From Micavibrio_B sp964633355 (GTDB lineage: Bacteria; Pseudomonadota; Alphaproteobacteria; Micavibrionales; Micavibrionaceae), in the NCBI GenBank assembly GCA_964633355.1, contig CAZWGO010000008.1, positions 28,902-92,901 on the forward strand: 64,000 nt of DNA, given 5' to 3'. Position 1 is the stretch's first letter. Each line of letters starts with the position of its first letter. The notes below the pieces were generated by a model that was not told where the DNA came from, searched no databases, and was given only the letters and a program-made list of their open reading frames with translations. Positions 1-9,119 of this stretch are shown piece after piece. Both the position numbers and the translations under genes were made by a program.

Positions 1-405
1 CTCATCGAAGGTGCATCCGAAGGCGCAGGCCTCGGCGATCGTTTCCTTGGCCATGTCGAGCGCACGCGCGTATTGCTGCATCTGATCGATATTAATCAAC
101 CTGATCCACTGGCTGATTATCATACTATCCGCGCGGAACTTGAAGCCTATGGCGCTGGCCTTGACGAAAAAGTCGAGATTATCGCGCTGAATAAATCTGA
201 TACAGTGTTGGAAGAAGAATCAGCAGCGATAATTCAGCTATTCGAAGAAGAATTAGGACAAACACCTTATCTTATTTCCGGCGTATCCGGTGAAGGCGTC
301 CGCCCTGTTCTCTTTAAATTGGTTGAGATTATCAGGGAAGAAAAACAAAAAGATGACGATAACAGCGTCTCAGATACTAAAGAATTCCAAACGATTGATC
401 ATTAA
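1..405 (+). CDS. obg: GTPase Obg/CgtA, C-terminal part (5' end outside window)
   Basis: The frame is open from base 1 and ends in TAA at 403, giving the last 134 residues. The visible part starts in the GTPase domain just after the G3 region (LIEGASEGAGLG) and continues through the G4 motif NKSD and the G5-like SGVSGEG. Obg is a ribosome-associated GTPase needed for late assembly of the 50S subunit. The tail is short and acidic, so there is no long C-terminal OCT-type extension. proB begins inside the last 53 bases, so the two are translationally linked. The N-terminal Obg fold lies outside the window and cannot be checked. Confidence 0.95.
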   Translation, partial: LIEGASEGAGLGDRFLGHVERTRVLLHLIDINQPDPLADYHTIRAELEAYGAGLDEKVEIIALNKSDTVLEEESAAIIQLFEEELGQTPYLISGVSGEGVRPVLFKLVEIIREEKQKDDDNSVSDTKEFQTIDH

Positions 406-1495
406 GATCGGCTCGGCGCTGGTTGTTGACAGCGCAAACGGCCAGCCTCAACTGGATTGGCTTGAAACGCTCGCTGATGATATCGCCATCCTGAAATCCA
501 GAAATATAGAAGTTTGCCTTGTCAGCTCCGGTGCCATTGGCCTTGGCCGCGCCCGCATGGGTATTGGCTTTAATGTACCATCCAAATCCATTGAGCTGGA
601 AAAGAAACAGGCCGCCGCTTCTATCGGCCAAATACGCCTTTGTCAGATTTATCAGGATATTTTCAAATCCCGAAATATTGGGGTCGGCCAGATTCTTCTA
701 AGTCCTGCCGATACCGAAAATCGTAAGACGCATTTGAACGCCCGCGCCGCGATGAACGAACTTTTTAAGTCAGGCATACTTCCTGTCATCAATGAAAACG
801 ATACAACCGCCACGGAAGAAATCCGCTTCGGCGATAACGACAAGCTCGCCGCACGTGTGGCCCAGATGATCGCTGCTGATACTTTGCTTATTCTCTCAAC
901 AACTGACGGACTTTATACGGACGACCCGCGTATCAATCCGGAAGCCAGACATATCCCGTTTGTAGAAAATCTGACAACAGAAACCATGGCATTGGCAAAA
1001 GATGCGCTTGCGGGACTTTCTACGGGCGGCATGAAAAGTAAAATTGAATCCGCCCGCATCGCGGTTAATGCCGGAACGAATGTCATCATTGCCCGCGGGA
1101 CAGGTAAAAACCCAATTCAGCCATTATTAAATAATGACGCAACCTGCACCGTCATTGCCGCCAAAGGCAGCCCTGCCTCTGCACGCAAAAAATGGATTCA
1201 GGCTCATGTCAAAACCAAGGGACGCGTTATGGTTGATGAAGGCGCTGCCAATGCTCTGCGCAATGGCAAAAGCCTCCTGCCCGCTGGAATCCGTCAAGCT
1301 GACGGTGTATTTGATTCCGGAGATGCCGTACAGATTTTCGATCTCCAGTTAAACGAACTTGGCATCGGCCTGTCAAAATATGATTCAGATGAGATACTCA
1401 AAATCATGGGTAGAAAATCATCTGAAATATCCGATATTCTTGGTTATGCCCGACATGATGAATTTATTCACCGCGATGATTTAGCTTTGCATTAA
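353..1495 (+). CDS. proB: Glutamate 5-kinase (proline biosynthesis)
   Basis: The 380-residue product phosphorylates L-glutamate to glutamyl 5-phosphate, the first step of proline synthesis. The amino-acid kinase domain opens with IIKIGSALVV, contains the NENDT substrate loop and STGGMKSK, and a PUA domain follows in about the last 100 residues. I chose the ATG at 353, where the homology begins and which has an AGGGAAG-type ribosome binding site, rather than the longer reading from 290. It overlaps obg by 53 bases. Its usual partner proA is not next to it but about 21 kb downstream at 22469. Confidence 0.95.
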   Translation: MTITASQILKNSKRLIIKIGSALVVDSANGQPQLDWLETLADDIAILKSRNIEVCLVSSGAIGLGRARMGIGFNVPSKSIELEKKQAAASIGQIRLCQIYQDIFKSRNIGVGQILLSPADTENRKTHLNARAAMNELFKSGILPVINENDTTATEEIRFGDNDKLAARVAQMIAADTLLILSTTDGLYTDDPRINPEARHIPFVENLTTETMALAKDALAGLSTGGMKSKIESARIAVNAGTNVIIARGTGKNPIQPLLNNDATCTVIAAKGSPASARKKWIQAHVKTKGRVMVDEGAANALRNGKSLLPAGIRQADGVFDSGDAVQIFDLQLNELGIGLSKYDSDEILKIMGRKSSEISDILGYARHDEFIHRDDLALH

Positions 1496-1505
1496 GGAAC
1501 ATACA

Positions 1506-4106
1506 ATGCGCACCGACACCTCCCCAAAAACGACTTACCTAAAAGATTACAAAGTCCCTGACTATAAAGTCCGTGACATCGAAATGACTTTCCGGATTTT
1601 TGACGACCATACAGAAGTCGTTTCAAAAGCGCATTACATCAAAAACCATACAGGCACCGATGATCTTGTTTTAAACGGCGAAGAATTAATTTTAAAATCG
1701 ATTTCTGTAGGTGGTCAACCACTTAATGAAAACGAATATGATGTAGATGAAAAATTTTTGAGAATGCGCTGTCCGGGTGAAGAATTCATTCTTGAAATTA
1801 CCACTCATATCAACCCTGCAGCAAACACATCTCTCGAGGGTCTCTATAAATCAGAAGGCAATTATTGTACGCAATGTGAATCCGAAGGCTTTCGAAAAAT
1901 TACTTATTTCCCTGATCGCCCTGATGTTATGTGCCTCTTTACCACGCGTATCGAAGCACCGCAATCACTACCGGTTTTATTATCAAACGGCAATTTAATC
2001 GAAGAAGGCGAATTGGATTTCAACCGCCATTTCACTGTCTGGAACGATCCATTTCCAAAACCTTGTTATCTATTCGCTCTGGTCGCGGGAAATCTTGATT
2101 TCATTCAGGATGAATTCACCACTATGACGGGCCGCAAGGTCGATTTGTACATATATGCCCGCTCACCTGATCTGCCGCAATGTCACTGGGCGATGGAATC
2201 CCTTATCCGCTCGATGAAATGGGATGAAGAAGTTTTCGGACGTGAATACCAGCTCAATCGCTTTAATATTGTCGCCGTTTCCGATTTCAATTTCGGCGCG
2301 ATGGAAAACACGTCGCTTAATATATTTAATACAGCACTCGTTCTTGCCGAAGCGGAAACCGCGACCGATAATGATTTTCTTCGCGTCGAAGGCGTCGTTG
2401 CTCATGAATACTTCCACAATTGGTCTGGTAACCGCGTTACCTGCCGCGACTGGTTCCAGCTTTCTTTAAAAGAAGGCCTGACCGTTTTCCGTGACCAAGA
2501 ATTTACAGCCGACGTCAATTCTCGTGCCGTGAAGCGTATCGATGACGTTGTCTTATTACGCGCCCGTCAATTCCCCGAAGACGCAGGCCCTTTAGCACAC
2601 CCGATCCGCCCTGATAATTATATCGAGATCAATAACTTCTACACCTTGACCGTCTATGAAAAAGGCGGCGAAGTTATCCGTATGCAAAAAACCCTTATGG
2701 GTCCGGAAAAATTCCGCGAAGGAACGGATCTTTATTTCAATCGTTTTGATGGCCAAGCCATCACTTGCGATGACTTTGTACAAGCAATGCATGAGGCATC
2801 GGGAAAAGATTTATCCCACTTCAAACTTTGGTATTCGCAAGCTGGAACGCCCGAGATTATTGCCAGTGGCCATTATGATGATAAAGCAAAATCCTATACG
2901 CTTGATCTTGAACAAATAGTGCCCCCCACTGTCGGCCAGCCAACAAAGAAGGCTATGCATATCCCGGTCACCGTCGGATTGATATCTTCAAATGGTGACG
3001 AGATTGTCTCATCGACCGTTTTGGAATTAACCAAAGATAAGCAACAATTTACATTCGAAAATATTCCGTCAAGACCTGTCCCGTCAATCCTTCGCGATTT
3101 TTCGGCACCTGTAAAACTGACGACCGATTTAAGCGATGACGAATATCGTTTTCTCATGGTACACGATACCGATGGATTTAATCGCTGGGAGTCTGGCCAA
3201 ATTATCGCCATGCGTTTAATCCAGAATTTGCTAAAAGACAAATCAACCGATATCTCTTCTTACACTGAATCCATTTCCGCCCTTCTCGATCAATGCCTTG
3301 ATCCAACGCAGGATAAAGCGTTATTGGCACGCATGCTAAGCCTTCCGGATATTTCGATTATTGGACAGGAATGCAAGATTATCGATCCAGATGCAATCTA
3401 TGATGTTCTCATGTATCTCAATCGTGAAATTCTTGTCCAATGCCGCGACAAACTTCAGGCTGCATTTGATAAAGTAAATATTCAGAAAGACTATAAACCC
3501 GATCCTGTTTCGATGGGCGAACGCGCATTAAAACGTGTGGTACTAAAATATTTATCCGCCAACTGTGACGATCATGCCGCCAAACTTGCAAAGTCGGTTT
3601 ATGATAATGCGAATAATATGACCGACCGCATGATCGGCCTGTCTGCCCTAATGGATACATCCCACCCTGAGCGAAGCGATGCTCTGGCTCATTTCCATGA
3701 CAAGTTCAAAGACTATGCGCTTGTTATCGATAAATGGTTCAGCGCTCAGGCCATGGCCGTTCGTGAAAGCACATTGGATGATATAAAAGTTCTTGCTCAG
3801 CATCCCGACTTTAACATCAAGAATCCAAACCGTGTTCGCTCTCTTTACAGCGCTTTCTCGATCAATAATCCTGTCAAATTTCATGCGAAAGACGGTTCGG
3901 GCTACGATCAGCTCTTAAAGGCCGTCATCGACACGGATTCGATCAATCCTCATGTTTCATCTAGATTATTGACCGCTATTCGTGACTGGAAGCGTTATAC
4001 ACCTGATCGTCAGGCAAAAATGAAAAGAATTCTTGAAATTATAGTCGAAACCAAGGGACTATCCCCTCATGCATTTGAAATCGCTAGCAAGACGTTAAAT
4101 GGCTAA
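1506..4106 (+). CDS. pepN: Aminopeptidase N (M1 family zinc metallopeptidase)
   Basis: The 866-residue protein has the usual length of bacterial PepN. The substrate-binding GAMEN motif is at residues 264-268, and the zinc site is HEYFH (300-304) with the second glutamate at E323. PepN removes N-terminal residues from peptides in the cytoplasm. A clear AAGGA ribosome binding site precedes the ATG, 10 bases after proB stops, so the two are probably cotranscribed. The C-terminal DUF3458-type helical repeats are complete. The stop overlaps the start of rnhB by 8 bases. Confidence 0.96.
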   Translation: MRTDTSPKTTYLKDYKVPDYKVRDIEMTFRIFDDHTEVVSKAHYIKNHTGTDDLVLNGEELILKSISVGGQPLNENEYDVDEKFLRMRCPGEEFILEITTHINPAANTSLEGLYKSEGNYCTQCESEGFRKITYFPDRPDVMCLFTTRIEAPQSLPVLLSNGNLIEEGELDFNRHFTVWNDPFPKPCYLFALVAGNLDFIQDEFTTMTGRKVDLYIYARSPDLPQCHWAMESLIRSMKWDEEVFGREYQLNRFNIVAVSDFNFGAMENTSLNIFNTALVLAEAETATDNDFLRVEGVVAHEYFHNWSGNRVTCRDWFQLSLKEGLTVFRDQEFTADVNSRAVKRIDDVVLLRARQFPEDAGPLAHPIRPDNYIEINNFYTLTVYEKGGEVIRMQKTLMGPEKFREGTDLYFNRFDGQAITCDDFVQAMHEASGKDLSHFKLWYSQAGTPEIIASGHYDDKAKSYTLDLEQIVPPTVGQPTKKAMHIPVTVGLISSNGDEIVSSTVLELTKDKQQFTFENIPSRPVPSILRDFSAPVKLTTDLSDDEYRFLMVHDTDGFNRWESGQIIAMRLIQNLLKDKSTDISSYTESISALLDQCLDPTQDKALLARMLSLPDISIIGQECKIIDPDAIYDVLMYLNREILVQCRDKLQAAFDKVNIQKDYKPDPVSMGERALKRVVLKYLSANCDDHAAKLAKSVYDNANNMTDRMIGLSALMDTSHPERSDALAHFHDKFKDYALVIDKWFSAQAMAVRESTLDDIKVLAQHPDFNIKNPNRVRSLYSAFSINNPVKFHAKDGSGYDQLLKAVIDTDSINPHVSSRLLTAIRDWKRYTPDRQAKMKRILEIIVETKGLSPHAFEIASKTLNG

Positions 4107-4743
4107 ACAGATCGGCAGACCACAAAAAAATCCGAATTTTAAGCGAGAGCTTGAAGGAATTATCTGCGGCTGTGATGAAGCCGGGCGCGGCCCTTTGGCC
4201 GGACCTGTAACCGCATCTTGCGTTTTTATTCCCCACGAAAACCGCTCTCATAAAATCTGGAAACGGGTTCGAGACAGTAAATTATTGTCGGCTGCAGAAC
4301 GTGAAGATATGTTTTTTATTATTCAGGAAAAATCCTTCTTTGGAATCGCCTCCTCTTCCGTTCAGGAAATCGATGAAATAAATATTCTGCAAGCCGCTAT
4401 ACTCGCAATGAAACGCGCAACGGAAGAAATGTGCGCGAAATTCAATATTTGCCCTGAATTAGTTCTAATTGACGGTAATTATAAGCCCCGTGAGTTTCCT
4501 TATCCGACACAACCTGTTATAAAAGGCGATATGTTATCTGTTTCTATCGCCGCCGCGTCTATTCTGGCAAAAGTGACCCGTGATCGTATCATGAAAATAC
4601 TTCATGAAGAGCATCCACATTACGGCTGGCATTCCAATGCCGGTTATTCCACACCTATTCACCTCAAAGCTTTAAAAGAGCACGGCCCTTGCGCTCATCA
4701 CAGGCGTGAATTTTCAAAAGTTAAGGAGTTACTCGCTGCATGA
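4099..4743 (+). CDS. rnhB: Ribonuclease HII
   Basis: The 214-residue protein cleaves RNA in RNA-DNA hybrids and removes misincorporated ribonucleotides. The type 2 RNase H signature CDEAGRGPLAGPV carries D26 and E27; further acidic residues sit in RDSK and LIDGN. It overlaps the end of pepN by 8 bases and its stop overlaps the first codon of the following pseudopilin (ATGA), so translation is coupled on both sides. In several alphaproteobacteria rnhB lies next to ccrM. Here two pilin-like genes sit between them. Confidence 0.95.
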   Translation: MAKQIGRPQKNPNFKRELEGIICGCDEAGRGPLAGPVTASCVFIPHENRSHKIWKRVRDSKLLSAAEREDMFFIIQEKSFFGIASSSVQEIDEINILQAAILAMKRATEEMCAKFNICPELVLIDGNYKPREFPYPTQPVIKGDMLSVSIAAASILAKVTRDRIMKILHEEHPHYGWHSNAGYSTPIHLKALKEHGPCAHHRREFSKVKELLAA

Positions 4744-5456
4744 AAAACGGTTTTACACTCGTTGAATTATCTATCGTAATGATCATCATTGGTCTCTTGA
4801 TCGGCGGAATTCTCAAAGGTCAGGAATTGATCCAGAATGCACGGGTCGGCGCGTTAATATCACAAGTAAAAAGCTATTCGGCGGCAACCTTGACGTTTCA
4901 AGATAGCTATGGAAGCCTGCCGGGCGATATCGTCAGCGCAACGACACTAATTCCAGACTGCAATGCCGGTAATTTTTGCGGCGGCGGGAATGGCGATCTG
5001 GTTGTTGGACTAAGAGATCCCTATGCTTTTAACCTAAATCAGGCCGGCGTCTTAACCATCCCTGAAGTGGAAACCACTTATTTCTGGAAGCATATTCAAC
5101 TCGCGGGCCTAATTGACGGCATCAAACCTAATAGTGATCCGACTGCACCGGCATGGGGAGAAACTCATCCGTATAATGAGCTGACAAATGGCGGATTTAC
5201 AGTTTACACGGCTGATAGAAACAGGGACGTGGGGCGTGGCGTTGGCGTAAGATTGCAACAAACTGTGAATGGCACATCAAGCAGCAGAGTCGCCACACCT
5301 ATGATGGCACAAAAGATCGACACTAAAATGGATGATGGACGCCCGGATTGGGGATCTGTACAAGCAGATTCCGAAGCCAGCGGCTGCGACAATGGGGGAA
5401 ATTATCAGGTTCAGACCAATCGCCCGGTTTGTATTATGTTTTTCCAGCTTTACTGA
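4740..5456 (+). CDS. Prepilin-like protein with type IV pilin N-terminus (family 1, copy A)
   Basis: The 238-residue protein begins MKNG followed by FTLVELSIVM and a hydrophobic helix, a class-III prepilin signal. A prepilin peptidase would cut after G4, leaving F+1 and E+5. The globular part has a CNAGNFCGGGNGDL segment and a terminal PVCIMFFQLY, suggesting two disulfides. It is strongly similar to the next gene and shares its layout with the gene at 29558. No pilus assembly ATPase, platform protein or peptidase is in the window. Start codon and rnhB stop overlap as ATGA. Function is unknown: minor pilin, type II secretion pseudopilin or surface protein are all possible. Confidence 0.8.
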   Translation: MKNGFTLVELSIVMIIIGLLIGGILKGQELIQNARVGALISQVKSYSAATLTFQDSYGSLPGDIVSATTLIPDCNAGNFCGGGNGDLVVGLRDPYAFNLNQAGVLTIPEVETTYFWKHIQLAGLIDGIKPNSDPTAPAWGETHPYNELTNGGFTVYTADRNRDVGRGVGVRLQQTVNGTSSSRVATPMMAQKIDTKMDDGRPDWGSVQADSEASGCDNGGNYQVQTNRPVCIMFFQLY

Positions 5457-5488
5457 TATAATTTTGATAAAACAGAATGAACGATAGC

Positions 5489-6208
5489 ATGAAAAATTCC
5501 GGTTTTACCCTTGTCGAATTATCTATCGTGATGATCATTATCGGTCTTTTGATCGGCGGAATTCTCAAAGGTCAGGAGCTGATCCAGAATGCACGCGTCA
5601 CTTCAACTGTTACTCAAGTCAAAGGATATACTGCCGCTACACTGACTTTTCAGGATACTTACGGTAGCGTGCCGGGCGACATTGTCAGCGCCACGACATT
5701 GATTCCAGACTGCAATGCCGGCAATTTTTGCGGCGGCGGTAATGGCGATTTGACTGTCGGATCAAGATCTACCAATGCATATAGTCTAAATCAGGCGGGC
5801 GTCTTAACCATTCCTGAAGTGGAGACCACTTATTTTTGGAAACATCTTCAACTCGCCGGCTTAATAGATGGCATCAAACCTAATAGTGATCCCACAGCAC
5901 CGGCATGGGAAGAAACTCATCCATATAATGAGCTGACGAATGGGGGATTTGCAGTGTATACCAGCAGTCAAGCTTTAGATGTCGGGCGTGGCATCGGAGT
6001 ACGTCTGCAAAGTATACCTACGGGAACAACGGCCAGTAGAGTCGTGACACCTATGGTCGCGAAAAAAATTGATGCTAAAATGGATGACGGCCATCCTGAT
6101 CAGGGAAATGTACAAGCAGATTCAGAGGCTAGCGGCTGCGATACAGGAAGAGTTTATAGGGTCGAAAACAAACAACCGGTCTGTATTATGTTTTTCCAAC
6201 TCTATTAA
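5489..6208 (+). CDS. Prepilin-like protein with type IV pilin N-terminus (family 1, copy B)
   Basis: This is a tandem duplicate of the preceding gene. The signal is MKNSG followed by FTLVELSIVM; the start at 5489 gives a normal short leader, while an upstream ATG at 5477 would add four residues. It keeps the same cysteine segments (CNAGNFCGGG near residue 70 and a terminal PVCIMFFQLY). The middle, including GLIDGIKPNSDPTAPAW, is nearly identical to copy A, whereas residues before the last cysteines vary, as expected for diversifying surface proteins. The 32-bp gap to copy A shows no terminator, so both are probably one transcript with rnhB. Function is not known. Confidence 0.78.
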   Translation: MKNSGFTLVELSIVMIIIGLLIGGILKGQELIQNARVTSTVTQVKGYTAATLTFQDTYGSVPGDIVSATTLIPDCNAGNFCGGGNGDLTVGSRSTNAYSLNQAGVLTIPEVETTYFWKHLQLAGLIDGIKPNSDPTAPAWEETHPYNELTNGGFAVYTSSQALDVGRGIGVRLQSIPTGTTASRVVTPMVAKKIDAKMDDGHPDQGNVQADSEASGCDTGRVYRVENKQPVCIMFFQLY

Positions 6209-6333
6209 ACCGTCTTAAATACCTCGGGCAACCCATTGATTCCCATATTAGAATCAAAATTATTTACTTGACGGCGAATCAAGTTTGACTCATGATTCTT
6301 TCTGCATCAAAGGGAAAGAATAAATGTCGAGTC
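6206..6333 (+). promoter_or_regulatory. ccrM upstream region with a cluster of six GANTC sites
   Basis: GANTC sites occur at 6238, 6251, 6276, 6287, 6294 and 6329 (first bases): six in 96 bp, where one per 256 bp would be expected. GANTC is the sequence CcrM-type enzymes methylate, and in Caulobacter methylation of such sites in the ccrM leader lowers its transcription. The layout suggests autoregulation linked to replication-fork passage. A clear -35/-10 pair was not assigned. Confidence 0.65.
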
Positions 6334-7475
6334 CAAAATCAAAAAAGATAAAGAAATCCACAGAATTTAAGAAGAACAGTATTTATCAGGGCGATTGCGT
6401 TGAAATAATGCGCTCTTTGCCAAAAGGCTCTGTCGATATGATCTTTGCCGACCCGCCATACAATCTTCAGTTAAAAGGCGATTTGCACCGCCCGAATAAT
6501 ACAAAAGTCGATGCTTGCGACGACCATTGGGATCAATTTAATTCTTTTAAAGAATACGATAAATTTACCCGCGACTGGCTATCTGCGGCCCGCGACCTTT
6601 TAACCGAAGACGGCTCTATGTGGGTCATCGGTTCCTATCACAATATTTTCCGCGTTGGCGCTATTCTACAAGATCTTGGCTTTTGGGTTTTGAACGATAT
6701 CGTCTGGCGCAAGACAAACCCGATGCCGAATTTCCGTGGTCGCCGTTTTACCAATGCTCATGAAACGATGATCTGGGTCGCCAAATCCGAAAAAAGTAAA
6801 TACCGCTTTAATTACGATGCCATGAAATCTTTGAACGAAGATATGCAGATGCGCTCAGACTGGACGCTGCCGCTTTGCACGGGCGGTGAACGCCTGAAAG
6901 ACGAGAATGGTGAAAAAGGCCACGCGACGCAAAAGCCGGAATCCCTTCTCTATCGCGTTATTACCGCTTCAACACAGCCCGGGGATACAATCCTCGATCC
7001 TTTCTTTGGTACAGGAACGACAGGCGCAGTTGCCAAAAAGCTTGGCCGCGAATGGATCGGCATCGACCGCGAAACGGATTACATCAAACTGGCAACAAAA
7101 CGTATTGATGCAATCAAACCTATCGAAGATGACGACGTTCTGCACCGACCGCAAAAACGTGAAGAAGCCCGCGTTCCCTTTGGCTGGCTCGTCGAGCGCG
7201 GCATGATCAAACCCGGCGCAATTATTACTGACAGCAGCCAGAAATTCGAAGCAAAAGTCGGCGCCGATGGCTCTTTGATTTCCACTTCCGGCCTGAATAA
7301 ATATCGCGGCTCCATTCACAAAGTCGGCGCAGCCTTGCAAAACGCGCCAAGCTGCAACGGGTGGACTTATTGGCATTACAAAGAAGGTAAAAATAGCTTC
7401 CCGATCGATCGTTTGCGCCAGCGTATCCGCGATGAAATGACCGTCACGCGCCCAACTGGATCATCGTTGCAATAA
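6324..7475 (+). CDS. ccrM: CcrM-type adenine DNA methyltransferase (GANTC)
   Basis: The 383-residue beta-class N6-adenine methyltransferase has DPPY at residues 43-46 and the SAM-binding DPFFGTGTTG at 225-234. After the catalytic domain comes a C-terminal domain of about 90 residues (IDRLRQRIRDEM near the end), the RAMA-type extension of CcrM. In alphaproteobacteria this orphan enzyme remethylates GANTC late in the cell cycle and controls cell-cycle promoters. No restriction partner is nearby. The N-terminus is about 18 residues longer than in Caulobacter and lysine-rich. A GGGAAAG ribosome binding site precedes the ATG. Its stop overlaps the folB start. Confidence 0.93.
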   Translation: MSSPKSKKIKKSTEFKKNSIYQGDCVEIMRSLPKGSVDMIFADPPYNLQLKGDLHRPNNTKVDACDDHWDQFNSFKEYDKFTRDWLSAARDLLTEDGSMWVIGSYHNIFRVGAILQDLGFWVLNDIVWRKTNPMPNFRGRRFTNAHETMIWVAKSEKSKYRFNYDAMKSLNEDMQMRSDWTLPLCTGGERLKDENGEKGHATQKPESLLYRVITASTQPGDTILDPFFGTGTTGAVAKKLGREWIGIDRETDYIKLATKRIDAIKPIEDDDVLHRPQKREEARVPFGWLVERGMIKPGAIITDSSQKFEAKVGADGSLISTSGLNKYRGSIHKVGAALQNAPSCNGWTYWHYKEGKNSFPIDRLRQRIRDEMTVTRPTGSSLQ

Positions 7476-7828
7476 TGAACCAGACCAAAATCTTCGTTCA
7501 TGACTTTAAAGTAGACGCCCTCGCTGGCATATATCCCGGCGATGACGTTAATCCGACGCCACTGGCAATTTCTGTCGAAGCTCTTTTTTCCGACTATAAA
7601 GTTGACATGGATGATATAGCCAGCACGATGTCCTATGAATTGATCGCCAATGAAATCCGGTCTATTTCAAAGCGTCATTTTCATCTAGTTGAAAAAATGG
7701 CCGAGCATCTGGCAGAATTTTGCCTGTCCCACCCTCGCGTAGAAACGGTTAAAGTCCGGATTGAAAAACTCAAAATTTTTGAAGAAGGTCTCGCGGGTAC
7801 GGAAATCATTCGCGCTAAAAGGAACTAA
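7475..7828 (+). CDS. folB: Dihydroneopterin aldolase
   Basis: The 117-residue protein fits the FolB family, which converts 7,8-dihydroneopterin to 6-hydroxymethyl-dihydropterin and glycolaldehyde in folate synthesis. Visible family features are the opening IFVHDFKVDALAGIYP, the catalytic-region glutamate in MSYELIANEI, and the C-terminal VRIEKLKIF. The ATG overlaps the ccrM stop by one base (TAATG), so the two are translationally coupled. No other folate genes sit beside it; 5-formyltetrahydrofolate cyclo-ligase is far away at 39425. Confidence 0.88.
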   Translation: MNQTKIFVHDFKVDALAGIYPGDDVNPTPLAISVEALFSDYKVDMDDIASTMSYELIANEIRSISKRHFHLVEKMAEHLAEFCLSHPRVETVKVRIEKLKIFEEGLAGTEIIRAKRN

Positions 7829-7880
7829 TTCAGCCATTACAAATTAGTGTTTGGTAATAGTTTAAATAAGGAAATTAATT

Positions 7881-8360
7881 ATGAAGCATTATAAAAAATT
7901 AGCTCTTGTCTCTGCACTATCCATTCTATCCCTCAATCCTATAAATGTAATGGCTCAAGCAGAACCTGATTATCAAACCGCGATTAATCTTCACAACCTC
8001 TTCCAAAAGCAATGCTTTGACAAAATGCCTCATATCGAAAAAATTCGTGATGAAGCGCGTGTCGGCAATTGGGTAGTCGGACCTTTGAATAACGGAAGGC
8101 CTGTTTCATGGGCAGTCAACGAAGGCATGGACAATTTTTCAATCATGGTTGTCGATAGTGTTGGGAACTCGAGTAAAACTTGTGAAGTGCGCGGCAAAAC
8201 ATCTGAAGCCACAGCGGTCAGCGTTTTCAACGGCGTCTATGCCGAGCAGATTAAAGCCAACCGCACAGGCGCTCCTGAAAATTCATGGACGACTCCGAAC
8301 GGAACGATTACGATACAGAGCGCCAATGATGGCAGGACTTCTGTAATTCTTTCGCAGTGA
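7881..8360 (+). CDS. Secreted protein of unknown function
   Basis: The 159-residue protein has a typical signal peptide of about 26 residues ending near VMAQA, so it is probably periplasmic. The mature part has two cysteines (QKQCFDKM and KTCEVRG), which may form a disulfide, and is otherwise a mixed soluble domain without a motif I recognise. An AAGGA ribosome binding site lies 8 bases before the ATG. It ends 3 bases before the SDR gene, so they probably share a transcript. Confidence 0.7.
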   Translation: MKHYKKLALVSALSILSLNPINVMAQAEPDYQTAINLHNLFQKQCFDKMPHIEKIRDEARVGNWVVGPLNNGRPVSWAVNEGMDNFSIMVVDSVGNSSKTCEVRGKTSEATAVSVFNGVYAEQIKANRTGAPENSWTTPNGTITIQSANDGRTSVILSQ

Positions 8361-8363
8361 TAG

Positions 8364-9119
8364 ATGTATAAACCAAAAATCGTATTAATTACCGGCGCAA
8401 CCGGGGATTTCGGCAAGGCTTTCGCTAAAAAATTTGCCGATCTCGGCTGCACCCTTATTTTGCATGGGCGTAATGCTGAAAAACTTGAATCATTAAGGCA
8501 AGAATTCACAGTTCCTGTGCATACTGCCTTATTCGATATTACTGATCGAACCGCAATGGAAACTGCGATTGCAGAACTTCCGTCACCTTTCAAAAATATC
8601 GAACTCTTGATCAACAATGCAGGCGGTGCCTTAGGGCTGGACAAGGCTCAGGACAGCAGCCTCGATGACTGGGATCAAATGATTTCCATGAATGTCTCAG
8701 GTCTTATTCGCATGACGCAGTTGATTTTGCCCGTAATGGTTGACCGCAAATGCGGACATATTATCAATATCGGCTCGACGGCAGGAAACTACCCCTATCC
8801 CGGCGGTCATGTTTATTGCGCGTCAAAGGCTTTCGTAAAGCAATTCTCGCTGTCTCTGCGCAGCGATCTTCAAAGCACGAATATTCGCGTTACCAACCTC
8901 GAACCGGGCATGGTGCAAACCCAGTTTTCATTGTCACGGTTTAAAGGCGACAAAGAAAAAGCAGATACCGTCTACGCAAACACAAAACCGTTACTGGCAG
9001 AAGATGTCGCAGAAGCTGTTTTCTGGGCCGCAACTTTGCCTCCACATGTAAATATAAATCGTATAGAGCTGATGCCGACAACCCAAAGTCCTGGCGCTCT
9101 TCAAGTCGAAAGATTTTAG
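8364..9119 (+). CDS. Short-chain dehydrogenase/reductase, YdfG-like
   Basis: The 251-residue protein has all classical SDR marks: the cofactor motif TGATGDFG near residue 11, the structural NNAGG, the catalytic serine in NIGSTAG and the YCASK catalytic Tyr/Lys pair. The C-terminus (ELMPTTQSPGALQVER) resembles the YdfG branch, which reduces 3-hydroxy acids such as L-allo-threonine and malonic semialdehyde with NADP. The substrate here is inferred from that resemblance only. Its last four bases overlap the converging gene on the minus strand. Confidence 0.85.
   Translation: MYKPKIVLITGATGDFGKAFAKKFADLGCTLILHGRNAEKLESLRQEFTVPVHTALFDITDRTAMETAIAELPSPFKNIELLINNAGGALGLDKAQDSSLDDWDQMISMNVSGLIRMTQLILPVMVDRKCGHIINIGSTAGNYPYPGGHVYCASKAFVKQFSLSLRSDLQSTNIRVTNLEPGMVQTQFSLSRFKGDKEKADTVYANTKPLLAEDVAEAVFWAATLPPHVNINRIELMPTTQSPGALQVERF

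Noticed and set aside
3655..3680. SHPERSDA segment in PepN resembling a translated intergenic repeat
   Set aside because: The surrounding protein aligns with ordinary PepN sequences (GLSALMDTSHPERSDAL fits the normal family pattern) and there is no inverted repeat in the DNA.
6205..6218. Possible CtrA site upstream of ccrM (TTAA-N6-TTAA)
   Set aside because: The spacing is 6 rather than the canonical 7 and the first half overlaps the stop codon of the upstream gene; too weak to annotate.
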